A program made the translations under genes and the position numbers. This document shows, one piece after another, positions 12,073 to 23,298 of a stretch of 64,000 bases of DNA. The notes under the pieces are model-generated. The model saw nothing but the letters and a program-made list of their open reading frames with translations, was not told where the DNA came from and searched no databases. This DNA comes from Formicarius rufipectus (taxonomy: Eukaryota; Chordata; Aves; Passeriformes; Formicariidae). Location: the NCBI GenBank assembly GCA_013399695.1, contig VXAU01002065.1, forward strand, positions 144,775 to 208,774. The letters are read 5' to 3'. Each line of letters opens with the position of its first letter. Positions within the stretch are counted from its first letter, which is position 1.

Positions 12073-12830
12073 GTATGTGCACATTGCATTCTTTCTGCCT
12101 GCATGTCTTTGTTCTACAAAAATAATTTAAAAGACTAAATAGAAATAGATTCTTTAAAAATGAGAGTTTGTTGGTTCTGCTTAGCATGCCATTTGTATTT
12201 TGAATAAAGGATCTTCTACCTTGATAAGCTAGTGAATGATTCTAAGTGTGGTTTAAGACTGATGGATTATTTTTGATCATTGCAAAAGGTGATTCATAGT
12301 TGGTTTCTGGTGTTTTCAGTCCAAGTGTGTGCTCAACTGTCATCTGTACTGGCAAAGCTGCCTGCCAGATTTTGGGGTAGCTTCTGTGTTGGGGAGAAGT
12401 CCATGTGCTTGTTCTGGCTTTCTCTGAAGTCTCCTCTTCTTCACTTGGCAGCAAGAACCTTCACTGAATGATTTTGACAATATTCATTATACACTCGGAA
12501 GAGTCCGAGAATGTGGACCATTTAATGTGATTATCAGATACTTTGCTCCTCACTTACTCATTTAGTATTTTATGCTTGTTACCTCAGGGCTCTTTTTTAT
12601 TGCTCCCTCTCTGCAAATGTGGCTGAGTCAAACTTGTAGGGCTTGTAAAAGTGCTCTCAACAGGACTGAAACTCTGAAATTCCATCCTTGCAGTGTTCCA
12701 TATCCACGAGACCATTGCCATTAAGCAGATGCCTGGGTTGTCCAGGAGTGTGACTACTGATCACTGATAATAAGGCTCAGAGTCTTGGCCGTGGGTTCAC
12801 CATAATACCTGTCTGGGGGCCTGTCAGGAC

Positions 12831-12900
12831 TTTTATTATTATATTTATTATTTATGTATTATTTATTATTTATTTATTATTTATTATTATATTATTATTA
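12831..12900. repeat. TTATT/ATT microsatellite
   Basis: About 70 bp made almost only of TTATTA and TTTATT words. A second copy is at 16949-17018 in the third block copy. In the second block copy the sequence breaks off into Ns about 24 bp before this repeat, which may be what stopped the assembler. Confidence 0.9.
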
Positions 12901-13088
12901 CAGTATTTTATTTCTTGTGAAAACCCAAACCAAAGGCAGGACCTTTTAACTTTTGCAGAGTTAAAAGTCCAGTTCCCCCCAGCAGGTGTGCAGCCTGTCC
13001 ACAGACACAGGGGAGCTGGTGTGGCATCCTAAAACCGGGAGTGTGTAGGATGTGATGCAAGGCCCTCTGACATGGTTTTCTCTTGCAG

Positions 13089-13089
13089 N
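13089..13089. other. Single-N junction
   Basis: A lone N joins the last base of block copy 1 (CTTGCAG) to the first base of block copy 2 (TGAAGGTG). It is a scaffolding join, not a base ambiguity, because the sequence on its right restarts the block at position 10948-equivalent. Confidence 0.9.
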
Positions 13090-14948
13090 TGAAGGTGTGA
13101 CCTGTCAGCAGAATTCAGCTCTGTGCCAGTCCCTTCCTCCCCTGCGCCCTCTGCCCTGGGCTGTGTCAGGAGGTGGGCAGGGGGATGGGTGTCCAGTGTC
13201 TGTGTGCCTCTGGCAGGGGGCATTCCAAGAGGACCTTCTGACAGGAATGCCCTTGTCTTTCCCTCTGGGGAGGCAGCTTTGGTGCTGGCTGCTCCCCCCT
13301 GGACCTGCACGTTCACCTTGGTCACCTGGTTCTTGTTGTGTTTGATTCCTGCTGGGGCAGGAGGTTCCTGTGCCACCGAGCCCTGGATGGTTTGGGAGGG
13401 AGAAGGAAAGGAATTGTGCAAGTGGTTTATGTTGTGTTCTGGATTTTGTGTTTCTTGACAAAGTGCTGGGGTATTACATTCTTGTTTCTCTTTGGAAATG
13501 GAATTCTGTCAGTGTCAATGATCCTGAATTAAATATCCTTGCTTAAAAATATTTTGGGGAAAAGGGAGAAGCTTTGTTTTACATTGAGTTGCTGAAATTA
13601 TCTCACCTTGAGAAAAACATGCCCTTTAGGAGTTTCTGTAATTTAGTATATCTTTATGAAATTTAGACAAGTGTAAGGTTTCAAGTATTTTAAATTACCT
13701 TGATTTTCAAATCTCAGCCCTTTCTGGGTACTGCCTGATAAGCCTTGGGGATTAGATTCTTCAGCCTATTTGCCTGTGACCTTTTCAGATGAAGAGTGAA
13801 GAAAAGATAAAGAAAAAACAAAGGCACAAACTAATCTGCTTCCAGAACAGTGTCAGAGGCCTTGGCTTTTCACTGGCGTGTCTGGAACTTAAATCTTGGT
13901 TATTGCATGTTTGCAGAAGGTCTTTAGTGAGGGTTCAGAGGGTGTCACATGTTTAATATTGCAGTTATTTGCTTCAGCTCTTAACTGGTGTTTAACTTCT
14001 AATTGATTAATTCTAGACCTAAGTAGTTTCTTTTCTAAATGTCTTCTTAGCAGAAAAAGTACAACAAGCCTTAGAGAAACTCCCTGAAATACAAAGGGGG
14101 AGAATGCTTGAGAAGGTATCTGGTTTATAGAGTTATCAGTGCTGGAAATTACTGCATCCTAAAGATTTGTGTGTTACTTTACAGGTCTGAAGGTGACAGC
14201 TCCAGAAGCATCAGGTATGTGCACATTGCATTCTTTCTGCCTGCATGTCTTTGTTCTACAAAAATAATTTAAAAGACTAAATAGAAATAGATTCTTTAAA
14301 AATGAGAGTTTGTTGGTTCTGCTTAGCATGCCATTTGTATTTTGAATAAAGGATCTTCTACCTTGATAAGCTAGTGAATGATTCTAAGTGTGGTTTAAGA
14401 CTGATGGATTATTTTTGATCATTGCAAAAGGTGATTCATAGTTGGTTTCTGGTGTTTTCAGTCCAAGTGTGTGCTCAACTGTCATCTGTACTGGCAAAGC
14501 TGCCTGCCAGATTTTGGGGTAGCTTCTGTGTTGGGGAGAAGTCCATGTGCTTGTTCTGGCTTTCTCTGAAGTCTCCTCTTCTTCACTTGGCAGCAAGAAC
14601 CTTCACTGAATGATTTTGACAATATTCATTATACACTCGGAAGAGTCCGAGAATGTGGACCATTTAATGTGATTATCAGATACTTTGCTCCTCACTTACT
14701 CATTTAGTATTTTATGCTTGTTACCTCAGGGCTCTTTTTTATTGCTCCCTCTCTGCAAATGTGGCTGAGTCAAACTTGTAGGGCTTGTAAAAGTGCTCTC
14801 AACAGGACTGAAACTCTGAAATTCCATCCTTGCAGTGTTCCATATCCACGAGACCATTGCCATTAAGCAGATGCCTGGGTTGTCCAGGAGTGTGACTACT
14901 GATCACTGATAATAAGGCTCAGAGTCTTGGCCGTGGGTTCACCATAAT
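13090..14948. repeat. Triplicated block, copy 2 (3'-truncated, 1859 bp)
   Basis: Corresponds to 10948-12806 at a constant offset of 2142 with no visible difference. It breaks off at ACCATAAT, just before the microsatellite, into a 137-N gap. The last ~282 bp of the block are missing. Confidence 0.95.
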
Positions 14949-15085
14949 NNNNNNNNNNNNNNNNNNNNNNNNNNNNNNNNNNNNNNNNNNNNNNNNNNNN
15001 NNNNNNNNNNNNNNNNNNNNNNNNNNNNNNNNNNNNNNNNNNNNNNNNNNNNNNNNNNNNNNNNNNNNNNNNNNNNNNNNNNNNN
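14949..15085. other. Assembly gap (137 N)
   Basis: A run of 137 N. By comparison with the other copies the missing material should include at least the last 282 bp of the block, so the gap size does not reflect the true distance. Confidence 0.99.
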
Positions 15086-15329
15086 CCGAGCTGCTGTGGT
15101 TCAGGCTGTGGGAAGTTCTTCATTCCTTGGATTTTTAGCCCCCAGCAGATCTGCCAGTGGGCTGGCAAGCTGTGCAAGGACTGGAAACTGAAAACAGGTC
15201 CAGTGGCACGTGGATTTGCACAAGTGTGGTCGAGGTGGTGTTTCAGCTTGTAGTGGTTGCTCTTGTTGGGACCTGCTGAGCCCCCTGTAGGATTTGGCTG
15301 CTCGGTGGGCTGGGGTGGGGTGGGCTGGG
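15086..15329. repeat. Flank B, first occurrence
   Basis: A 244-bp island between the N gap and a single N. Its last 142 bp (15188-15329) are repeated exactly at 17208-17349 (offset 2020). The first 102 bp occur only here and are probably the true sequence joining the end of the block to the DNA at 17208 onward. Confidence 0.9.
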
Positions 15330-15330
15330 N
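15330..15330. other. Single-N junction
   Basis: A lone N joins flank B (ending GGGCTGGG) to the interior of the block at the 11213-equivalent (GGGCAGGAGG). Both sides are G-rich, so a spurious overlap on GGG could have produced the join. Confidence 0.9.
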
Positions 15331-17206
15331 GGGCAGGAGGTTCCTGTGCCACCGAGCCCTGGATGGTTTGGGAGGGAGAAGGAAAGGAATTGTGCAAGTG
15401 GTTTATGTTGTGTTCTGGATTTTGTGTTTCTTGACAAAGTGCTGGGGTATTACATTCTTGTTTCTCTTTGGAAATGGAATTCTGTCAGTGTCAATGATCC
15501 TGAATTAAATATCCTTGCTTAAAAATATTTTGGGGAAAAGGGAGAAGCTTTGTTTTACATTGAGTTGCTGAAATTATCTCACCTTGAGAAAAACATGCCC
15601 TTTAGGAGTTTCTGTAATTTAGTATATCTTTATGAAATTTAGACAAGTGTAAGGTTTCAAGTATTTTAAATTACCTTGATTTTCAAATCTCAGCCCTTTC
15701 TGGGTACTGCCTGATAAGCCTTGGGGATTAGATTCTTCAGCCTATTTGCCTGTGACCTTTTCAGATGAAGAGTGAAGAAAAGATAAAGAAAAAACAAAGG
15801 CACAAACTAATCTGCTTCCAGAACAGTGTCAGAGGCCTTGGCTTTTCACTGGCGTGTCTGGAACTTAAATCTTGGTTATTGCATGTTTGCAGAAGGTCTT
15901 TAGTGAGGGTTCAGAGGGTGTCACATGTTTAATATTGCAGTTATTTGCTTCAGCTCTTAACTGGTGTTTAACTTCTAATTGATTAATTCTAGACCTAAGT
16001 AGTTTCTTTTCTAAATGTCTTCTTAGCAGAAAAAGTACAACAAGCCTTAGAGAAACTCCCTGAAATACAAAGGGGGAGAATGCTTGAGAAGGTATCTGGT
16101 TTATAGAGTTATCAGTGCTGGAAATTACTGCATCCTAAAGATTTGTGTGTTACTTTACAGGTCTGAAGGTGACAGCTCCAGAAGCATCAGGTATGTGCAC
16201 ATTGCATTCTTTCTGCCTGCATGTCTTTGTTCTACAAAAATAATTTAAAAGACTAAATAGAAATAGATTCTTTAAAAATGAGAGTTTGTTGGTTCTGCTT
16301 AGCATGCCATTTGTATTTTGAATAAAGGATCTTCTACCTTGATAAGCTAGTGAATGATTCTAAGTGTGGTTTAAGACTGATGGATTATTTTTGATCATTG
16401 CAAAAGGTGATTCATAGTTGGTTTCTGGTGTTTTCAGTCCAAGTGTGTGCTCAACTGTCATCTGTACTGGCAAAGCTGCCTGCCAGATTTTGGGGTAGCT
16501 TCTGTGTTGGGGAGAAGTCCATGTGCTTGTTCTGGCTTTCTCTGAAGTCTCCTCTTCTTCACTTGGCAGCAAGAACCTTCACTGAATGATTTTGACAATA
16601 TTCATTATACACTCGGAAGAGTCCGAGAATGTGGACCATTTAATGTGATTATCAGATACTTTGCTCCTCACTTACTCATTTAGTATTTTATGCTTGTTAC
16701 CTCAGGGCTCTTTTTTATTGCTCCCTCTCTGCAAATGTGGCTGAGTCAAACTTGTAGGGCTTGTAAAAGTGCTCTCAACAGGACTGAAACTCTGAAATTC
16801 CATCCTTGCAGTGTTCCATATCCACGAGACCATTGCCATTAAGCAGATGCCTGGGTTGTCCAGGAGTGTGACTACTGATCACTGATAATAAGGCTCAGAG
16901 TCTTGGCCGTGGGTTCACCATAATACCTGTCTGGGGGCCTGTCAGGACTTTTATTATTATATTTATTATTTATGTATTATTTATTATTTATTTATTATTT
17001 ATTATTATATTATTATTACAGTATTTTATTTCTTGTGAAAACCCAAACCAAAGGCAGGACCTTTTAACTTTTGCAGAGTTAAAAGTCCAGTTCCCCCCAG
17101 CAGGTGTGCAGCCTGTCCACAGACACAGGGGAGCTGGTGTGGCATCCTAAAACCGGGAGTGTGTAGGATGTGATGCAAGGCCCTCTGACATGGTTTTCTC
17201 TTGCAG
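15331..17206. repeat. Triplicated block, copy 3 (5'-truncated, 1876 bp)
   Basis: Corresponds to 11213-13088 at a constant offset of 4118. It includes the candidate exons again and the TTATT microsatellite at 16949-17018, and ends in the same CTTGCAG word followed by a single N. Confidence 0.95.
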
Positions 17207-17207
17207 N
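17207..17207. other. Single-N junction
   Basis: A lone N joins the end of the block to the 15188-equivalent of flank B. The 102 bp at 15086-15187 probably belong at this N. Confidence 0.9.
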
Positions 17208-17349
17208 CTGAAAACAGGTCCAGTGGCACGTGGATTTGCACAAGTGTGGTCGAGGTGGTGTTTCAGCTTGTAGTGGTTGCTCTTGTTGGGACCTGCTGAG
17301 CCCCCTGTAGGATTTGGCTGCTCGGTGGGCTGGGGTGGGGTGGGCTGGG
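17208..17349. repeat. Flank B, second occurrence
   Basis: Exact repeat of 15188-15329. From 17350 onward the sequence is unique and continues without further Ns, so this occurrence is probably the one in its true place. Confidence 0.9.
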
Positions 17350-18504
17350 GTGGGTGGCATCACTGCTGTGGGTGCAGTCTGGTAAGGGTTGAGTTCATCT
17401 ATTGCAGAGCATGTTTTGAGGTGTTTAAATAGTTACAGGACAGCTGAAAGCCACTTGCTTCAGGTCTTGTTTGGGTGCTACCTAAAACCCACCGGCTGAG
17501 AGAACTCCAGCCCCTGTTGTGCCACACCTTACCACGCTGGGACACTCCAGTGTGTGCTGGGTGACTGACAGGCTACAGGGCTGATGCAATAACCTTGCTG
17601 TGTCCTGCCAGATCGATTCTGTGCCTTGGAGGAAGGGAGTGCTCAGGCTTGGTGCCCCTGCAGAGCGTGGCAGTGCCCATGGGCACCTCCCTCCCGTGTG
17701 CTGGGGGCTGTGGTGGGGGCACTCAGAGCCCTGCAGGCAGCATGAGCCTGGGGTGCTGATGTCCTCTCTGCTCTGGGGCTGCTCACTGAGTTAATTCTGT
17801 TGTTCAGAACTGATTCCAAGACAGTTCCAGACTCCTGTCGTGGCCTAAAATTAGGCTCTCGTGGCAAACGGGCAGTGCAGGCAAAGGCAGAGCCACACTC
17901 CTGGAATGCTTTTTCCATGTGACTCTTCCAGCCCTCCTCTTAGACTGCTTTTCCTCAGAGGTGGAATCTCACTGGGGATGTGTTTTTATGTTTCTGCCTG
18001 CACAACATCCCACTCAGCTCTTGCCTTGTCTTGGACCAAAGCTCCCTCAGCTCTTTATTGATGTCTAGGCACTGTCTTTATGTTGTGGTTAATTTGCTTC
18101 ATGCTGTTTTCCTTCATTTCTGGCAAATGAAGATGAAATGTAATTATCTCAAATGAAATGATCAGGGCAGTCTGGGGAATGGTGCTTGAAGTCAGGAGAG
18201 AAGAAATCATTGTTTCTGCTCACGGAGATACCAGCAAAGCACCACAAATCCAGGTGGTTCACTCAGCTCATGAAGTCGAGTGTAGGAAGGAGCTGGGGCA
18301 GGTCAGAGGCCAGGAGATGAATGTTCTGCCTCAGCATCAGCTGGACACCCTCTGAAGTGAAATTACAGATTATGTTGGTGGTCGGTAAAGAGACGTATTG
18401 GCTGGGCTGGAGTGACTCTCAAACATTAACACTGGAGATGAAGAATCACTCCAAATAAACTGGGATCCAACTGTTTCTCTTACCTCTCCTCTCTGCCAGA
18501 AGGT
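17350..18504. other. Unique non-coding sequence
   Basis: No repeat family, tRNA-like or exon-like feature stands out. GC-rich to 17.9 kb, then more balanced. Confidence 0.5.
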
Positions 18505-18592
18505 GGGTTGGAGGTCAGATGGGTTGGAGGTCAGGTGAGTTGGAGGTCAGGTGGGTTGGAGGTCAGGTGGGTTGGAGGTCAGGTGGGTGGCA
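18505..18592. repeat. 16-bp minisatellite, five units
   Basis: Five successive units of GGGTTGGAGGTCAGGT (first unit ends AGAT, third starts GAG) and a partial sixth. The near-perfect array suggests recent slippage, and length polymorphism between individuals is likely. Confidence 0.92.
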
Positions 18593-21225
18593 GCCTGGCA
18601 GGTGTTAGGTCACCAGAAACCTCTCTCCTATGGCAGTTGGTGGCTTTTTATGCAAAATGAAGATGTTTCTCATGGTCAGTCCACGTGGGTACCATAATTA
18701 GCCTTTGTGTTTGTGGCAGAGCTGGGGGAGGAGCAGCCCCAGCGACAGGGACTGGCACAACTCTGCTCTGAGCCAGGCAGGCCCTTCTCTTCCCCCTGCA
18801 CATCCTGACAAACCTCCACCTGTGGCATCCTCGTTAAACTCATTCATTCTTCTAGATGAGCCTTTTGGGGCATTTTCCCTGAGCAGCAAACAGGAAAACT
18901 GGGATTGCCAGGGACATGGAGCTTGTGGGGGTTTTGGCTTGTTTGGTCCCACCCCTCCTCCCAGGCTGGGATACAAGGAGGGGCTGATTCCAAACACCCT
19001 CTATGCCTGGGATTGAGAATCCTGGGCTTTGGTTTGCTCTCCTGCAGCTGAGGGGGTGTCATCAGACTAGGGGATTGTTTTGGAATAGCTGATGTTTTTC
19101 ACGGAATGGAATATCCGGGTGATGCCCTAAAATCTGACACCCAAAAGATGTTTTGCAGTGCTCTGAAATGCAGAAAACACAGAATCTGACCGTGCACGGA
19201 CAAGGTTGATGCAGGAAAGCAATACAATTCCAAATAATACACTGAAACAGTTAAAAATAATCTTGATTTTTTTTTTTTTTAATTTGGCTTTCTCGTTGTG
19301 ACAAAAAAAATGCATTATCCCATTGTGCAAGCCCTTCAAATTCTTTCTGCTTCTCATACAATGGTACTGTAACAAACTCACCACAGAGCCCTTTTGCTGA
19401 ATGTCAGGTGATTTCCAGGCCCAGGTGTTTGTTTAACCTATTCAGGTGGATGTACTGCTTGGAACACTGCGGGGTGGGGGGCTGTTTAATTAGCTGGGTT
19501 TGCTCACATGGTTCCAGGAGAAAATCTCATTGGTTTTCTAAGGAGTTGTGCTGTTGGGTAGTGTGACCTGACAGCTCCAGGGGAGGAGGTGCACGTGTTG
19601 TGGATCACAGCAAGGCTTGCAAGAACAGTTTGTCTCAAGGTTTGGTCACCAGAAGATGTTCCTGTTCCCTCTGCTACAGACCCTGAGTGCTCAGTGGGCA
19701 CAGAACGGGGGATCTGAGCAGGGTGGGAGGTGCAGAGGGACCCACGGGGTCAGAGAGCAGCTCTGAAGGGCAAACCCCTGCAACCTACCCAGGAACAGCC
19801 CTACTCCTTCCTTTCTTCTGCCACTTCCACGAGGGATTACTGATGGTATGAGTGGCTTGAAGAGATTCCATCAATGAACCATTTCCCTGGGTCTCCCTCT
19901 GCTGATTTCCTGCCAGTGAGATGAATTTCACTTGGCTTGACTGGAGCTGCTCCCCAGAGCTGCTCCATGACATTCCTGGTGGGATCTCTTCCTGCAGCTG
20001 CTGCAGGGTCAGCTGGAAGCAGAGAGCACTCTGCTGACCCTCTGCCAGCAGCTGTCCTGGGGAAAACTGGAATTCAGCTGTCCTGAGAAGAATGGGAGTT
20101 TAACTGTCCTGGGGATAATGAATTCAGCTGTCCTCTTTAGGGTTTTTGGTCCCTCTCCAGCTGTTCCTTCCTAGTTGTGTGCTCTTTAAAGGAGAACTGG
20201 AGGAAGATGCAAATAATACTGGGTAAAAGGAGAGCGTTTCCATGGCTGCTTATTGCCAAAACTGGGGGGTGTTCTGTGAGCCCCCATTTAATTTGTAATA
20301 TATGCAAAGAAAGGGTGAAGAGCCTGAAGGTCAGTTTAAAGAAAAGAAGGGAAAAAAAGAGGACAGCTGAAGTACCAGCTCTGGAGAAAACATTAGCTAA
20401 ATTATTTAGCTGAACTGAAACAAAAGTCTCAGTGGGTGATGGATGGCAGGTTGTGTGTTGAGGATCACACGGAAAGGCTAATTTCTTGCAAAGGTGTACA
20501 TTAGATTAAGTGGGAAAGTAATTGTCTAATTGTCTAATTTAGATGAGAGCAGGAGAGAAGGTAGAATGGCAGCCTGGCTGGGTGTTTGGGCAACTTCTTG
20601 CTTTGTTTTACTCCAGGAAAATCAGCTTGAGCTCAGTGACTCAGCCCCCTCTCTAAGAACCTGCAAAGTATAGGCTTGGGGAATTAAAGGCAGATAGGTT
20701 TTAAAACTAATTTAATTTAAAACTAACTTGGAAAGCTAATTTTCAAGTTCAAATGTATTGCTGTGCAGTGGAAATGACTCAGTGACTATATGGAAGGATG
20801 GCCTTTTCTGGCTGGTTTTAATCATGCCATAATGACTCTTCTACAGTTTTATAACCAGTCCTTAAAATGTGCAAAATCATCACTTGTCAGTAATTTAAAA
20901 ACACCCCAAATTTTCCTCCCAACAGATTTTTACATAAAAATACAGGGGTGACCCGGTATGGTAAAGTGGAATATGATGAGTCTCTTGCTGTTGGGTTGAA
21001 TTGGTTTTATTGCTGCTAACAGAAATGAAACATATGGAACCAGCTCCTCGTGGTTGGGGTGGCTGTGCAGCTGCCAATGGCCTTGAAATGACAAGGCTTT
21101 AATCTGAATTTCAAAGGGAAGGGGCAGTGACCCAGTGATCAGATTGTCCCTGTGGCATCTGTAATGGTGATGAGACACTTGTGATGGCAAAAATACTTTT
21201 TTTCCCCCACAAAAAGTAATATGAA
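18593..21225. other. Unique non-coding sequence
   Basis: No gene or transposon recognised. It holds a 14-T run at about 19267-19281. An AT-rich patch at 20475-20550 contains a doubled TAATTGTC word, a homeodomain-core motif. Open frames near 18.7-19.0 kb overlap on both strands and look non-coding. Confidence 0.5.
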
Positions 21226-21420
21226 ACACAGAATCAGAGAATCATGGAGTGGGTTGGGTTGGAAGGGACCTCAAAGCCCATGCAGTCCCACCCATGCCAT
21301 GGGCAGGGACCCCTTCCACCAGCCCAGCTTGTTCCAAACCCTGTCCAACCTGCCTTTGGACACTTCCAGGGATGGGGCAGCCACAGCTTCTCTGCCCAAC
21401 CTGAGAAACATCTGCTTGTA
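21226..21420 (-). mobile_element. CR1 LINE 3' end fragment
   Basis: Reverse-oriented CR1 end: ACAGAATCAGAGAATCATGG tail, GGGTTGGAAGGGACCTC, CATGCCATGGGCAGGGACC, CACCAGCCCAGCTTGTTCC, CCAGGGATGGGGCAGCCAC. Same subfamily as the 10.6, 28.4, 33.5 and 44.3 kb copies. Confidence 0.92.
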
Positions 21421-21857
21421 CAGAATGAGTGAAAACAACCCAAGCAAAAGGGAAATAATGTCAGCAGTACATATTCATTGTTCTCCTTAAAACTCCCTCA
21501 TCCTGTGCTTCTTGGCATCCCGTGGGAAGTGGGCTGTGCCATGGATCATTTTCCAGGAGCAGGAGATGGTAATGAAGCCAAGTGGTGGTGCAGGGGCTCC
21601 AACCAGCACTGCACTTGTGCTGCAGCTCGGGGTGGGTTGGGCAGCAGCACCACCCCCTTTCACACAGGGTGCTCTCCCTGTGTGCCCACTGGGCAGGTCT
21701 CTTACCACTGCCAGGCTCCCTTGGCATAACAACTTGATTTCATCCACCTGCACGTTGGTTCTGGACTGGGAGTTATTAAATTAAGTACACAAATACTTGT
21801 CCAAGTAATCCCAGGCTGCTGAGGAAGGAAATCTGACACAGCAACCTTCTTGAAGAG
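21421..21857. other. Unique spacer
   Basis: GC-moderate sequence between two CR1 ends, with no feature recognised. Confidence 0.4.
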
Positions 21858-21936
21858 ACCACAGAATTGTTTAGGTTGGAAAAGACCTCTGAGAAGTCCA
21901 ACCCCACTGCCAAGCCTGCCTTGCATCCTCCAGAAT
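21858..21936 (-). mobile_element. Short CR1 3' end fragment
   Basis: About 80 bp: CCACAGAATTGTTTAGGTTG, then GAAAAGACCTCTGAGAAGTC and CCAACCCCACTGCC. This wording matches the more divergent subfamily also seen at 51.3 kb. It lies about 20 bp from the edge of the next LTR. Confidence 0.8.
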
Positions 21937-21956
21937 ATAAATGTTGTGAACACAGA

Positions 21957-22704
21957 TGTGATGGTTTAGAGTTAAACCAGCAGGAGAAATGAATCCAACT
22001 CGGAATGGGATTGCAAGTCAAAATAACAATTCAGTAAAAAGATCACAGTAAATGCACTGATACAGAAGGAAAATCTGATTGACCCACAAAAGCAGCTGTG
22101 CAGCCCAGCCCAGTGGGGCATGAGCAGGATGGAGCTCACCAACCCCTGTGCTGAGCACCACGGGGGCCCCCTGAGTGCAGAGTAAAGAGAAAGAAGAAAC
22201 CTGCTGGTGACAATGATGGTCAGTCTGGTCAGGAGTGACAGTCCCATTCCTGTTGAGGCTCTGCTCCTCCTCTGGATCTGATGATGATCCCAGTCCCCAA
22301 ACCCCAAGCTTATCTCTGCTTGGGCTCAGATGGGAACGCCCAGTCCCTCCCCCAGGGTGGAGGGTTTCACAATGGGGGATTTACTCTGTGAGGTGAACAA
22401 TGGCATATTTTTGGCATCCCTGATGGCCCATTAGCAGACATGACCCCTCAGGTGGGTGTGAAGGTGCTGGTGGCTCCCTAGAGGGGAGTTCTCACACCTG
22501 AGTCATAGCTGTGAAGACAAGAAAACTTCCTTATGCCACAGCAGTTCCTAAACACCCAACCTGTGCCCTGAGGGGTGGGGTGTGCCCTGGGCAGCTGCTG
22601 CCAATGGGCCATGGTGAGCAGTTCATGAGAAAATGAGTTTAGAATGGGTTTAGAACACACCCCCACACAGTGACAAACTGATCCTGGCTAGGATAATCAG
22701 GACA
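21957..22704 (-). mobile_element. Solo LTR, family B copy 1, with perfect target duplication
   Basis: A 748-bp element starting TGTGATGG and ending CAGGACA on the plus strand, so TGT...ACA termini. It is flanked by a perfect 5-bp direct repeat ACAGA (21952-21956 and 22705-22709). It matches, in reverse complement, the segments at 37354-38139 and 54758-55445. Five-base duplications are usual for ERVL-type (class III) elements, but the assignment to a class is inference. No internal retroviral coding region is present, so it is a solo LTR, and the intact duplication supports a simple insertion followed by LTR recombination. Confidence 0.88.
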
Positions 22705-22709
22705 ACAGA

Positions 22710-23204
22710 AAAACATGGCATTGCCAGCCCCTTCACAAGGGCCCAAGTCCCAGGAAGGCTGTTGAGGCAGGAGAGCTCCATCCTGCAGTGGTGACTGGCC
22801 AGGAGGACAGCAGTGATGGGGCCACCAGAGCCACAGGGCTGGTGACTCAGGAACCATCAGGTTCCCTGAGTTCAGTGCCGGTGTCGTGCCCATGGGACTT
22901 GAGCTGCATCCCTGTTTTTAGCAACACCTTGGGAATGTGGTGATGTCTGGAACATTGGAATGCTCAGTCCCAGCTTTAGGTGAAGTTAGAGATGTGGTGA
23001 AGGGCAGAGATTCAAGGCAGTGTCTCTCAGACAGCAGATTGTAAGAGGAGGTGACAGCCAGGTGAGCTGGGGTTGTGTACCTGACACACCACGTGTCCTG
23101 CCCCCTCTCCCTGCTCCTCCCAGTACAGAACTGGTTTCATCAGAGGTTTGAACTGGTTGCACCCAGCAGAACATGGCCCTGTGAGTACTGTGGTGGACAG
23201 CACA
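22710..23204. other. Unique spacer
   Basis: No feature recognised. Overlapping open frames on the minus strand show no domain. Confidence 0.4.
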
Positions 23205-23298
23205 TGGAGTGACTCCTGGGGATGTGCCTGTGCAGGGTCAGTGATCCCTGTGGGTCCCTTCCAGCCCAGCATGGTCTGGGATTCTGGGATTCTTTCAG
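23205..23298 (+). mobile_element. CR1 LINE 3' end fragment
   Basis: Short end of the 7.0/43.4 kb subfamily: GACTCCTGGGGATGTGCCTG, then CCCTGTGGGTCCCTTCCAGC and a doubled GGGATTCT tail. Confidence 0.85.

Larger units (their letters stand above)
10948..13088. repeat. Triplicated block, copy 1 (full length, 2141 bp)
   Basis: This block recurs at +2142 bp (13090-14948) and at +4118 bp (15331-17206). Wherever I compared them the copies read identically, including every open frame. It ends in a CTCTTGCAG word followed directly by a single N at 13089. Exact identity, N-marked junctions and different truncation points argue for assembly redundancy rather than true tandem duplication. Contents: GC-rich first 300 bp, AT-rich centre with candidate exons at 11909-11973 and 12043-12072, and a TTATT microsatellite at 12831-12900. 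Confidence 0.95.

Noticed and set aside
10948..17206. A true tandem gene or segmental triplication
   Set aside because: No differences seen between copies, different truncations, and an N at every joint point to assembly redundancy.
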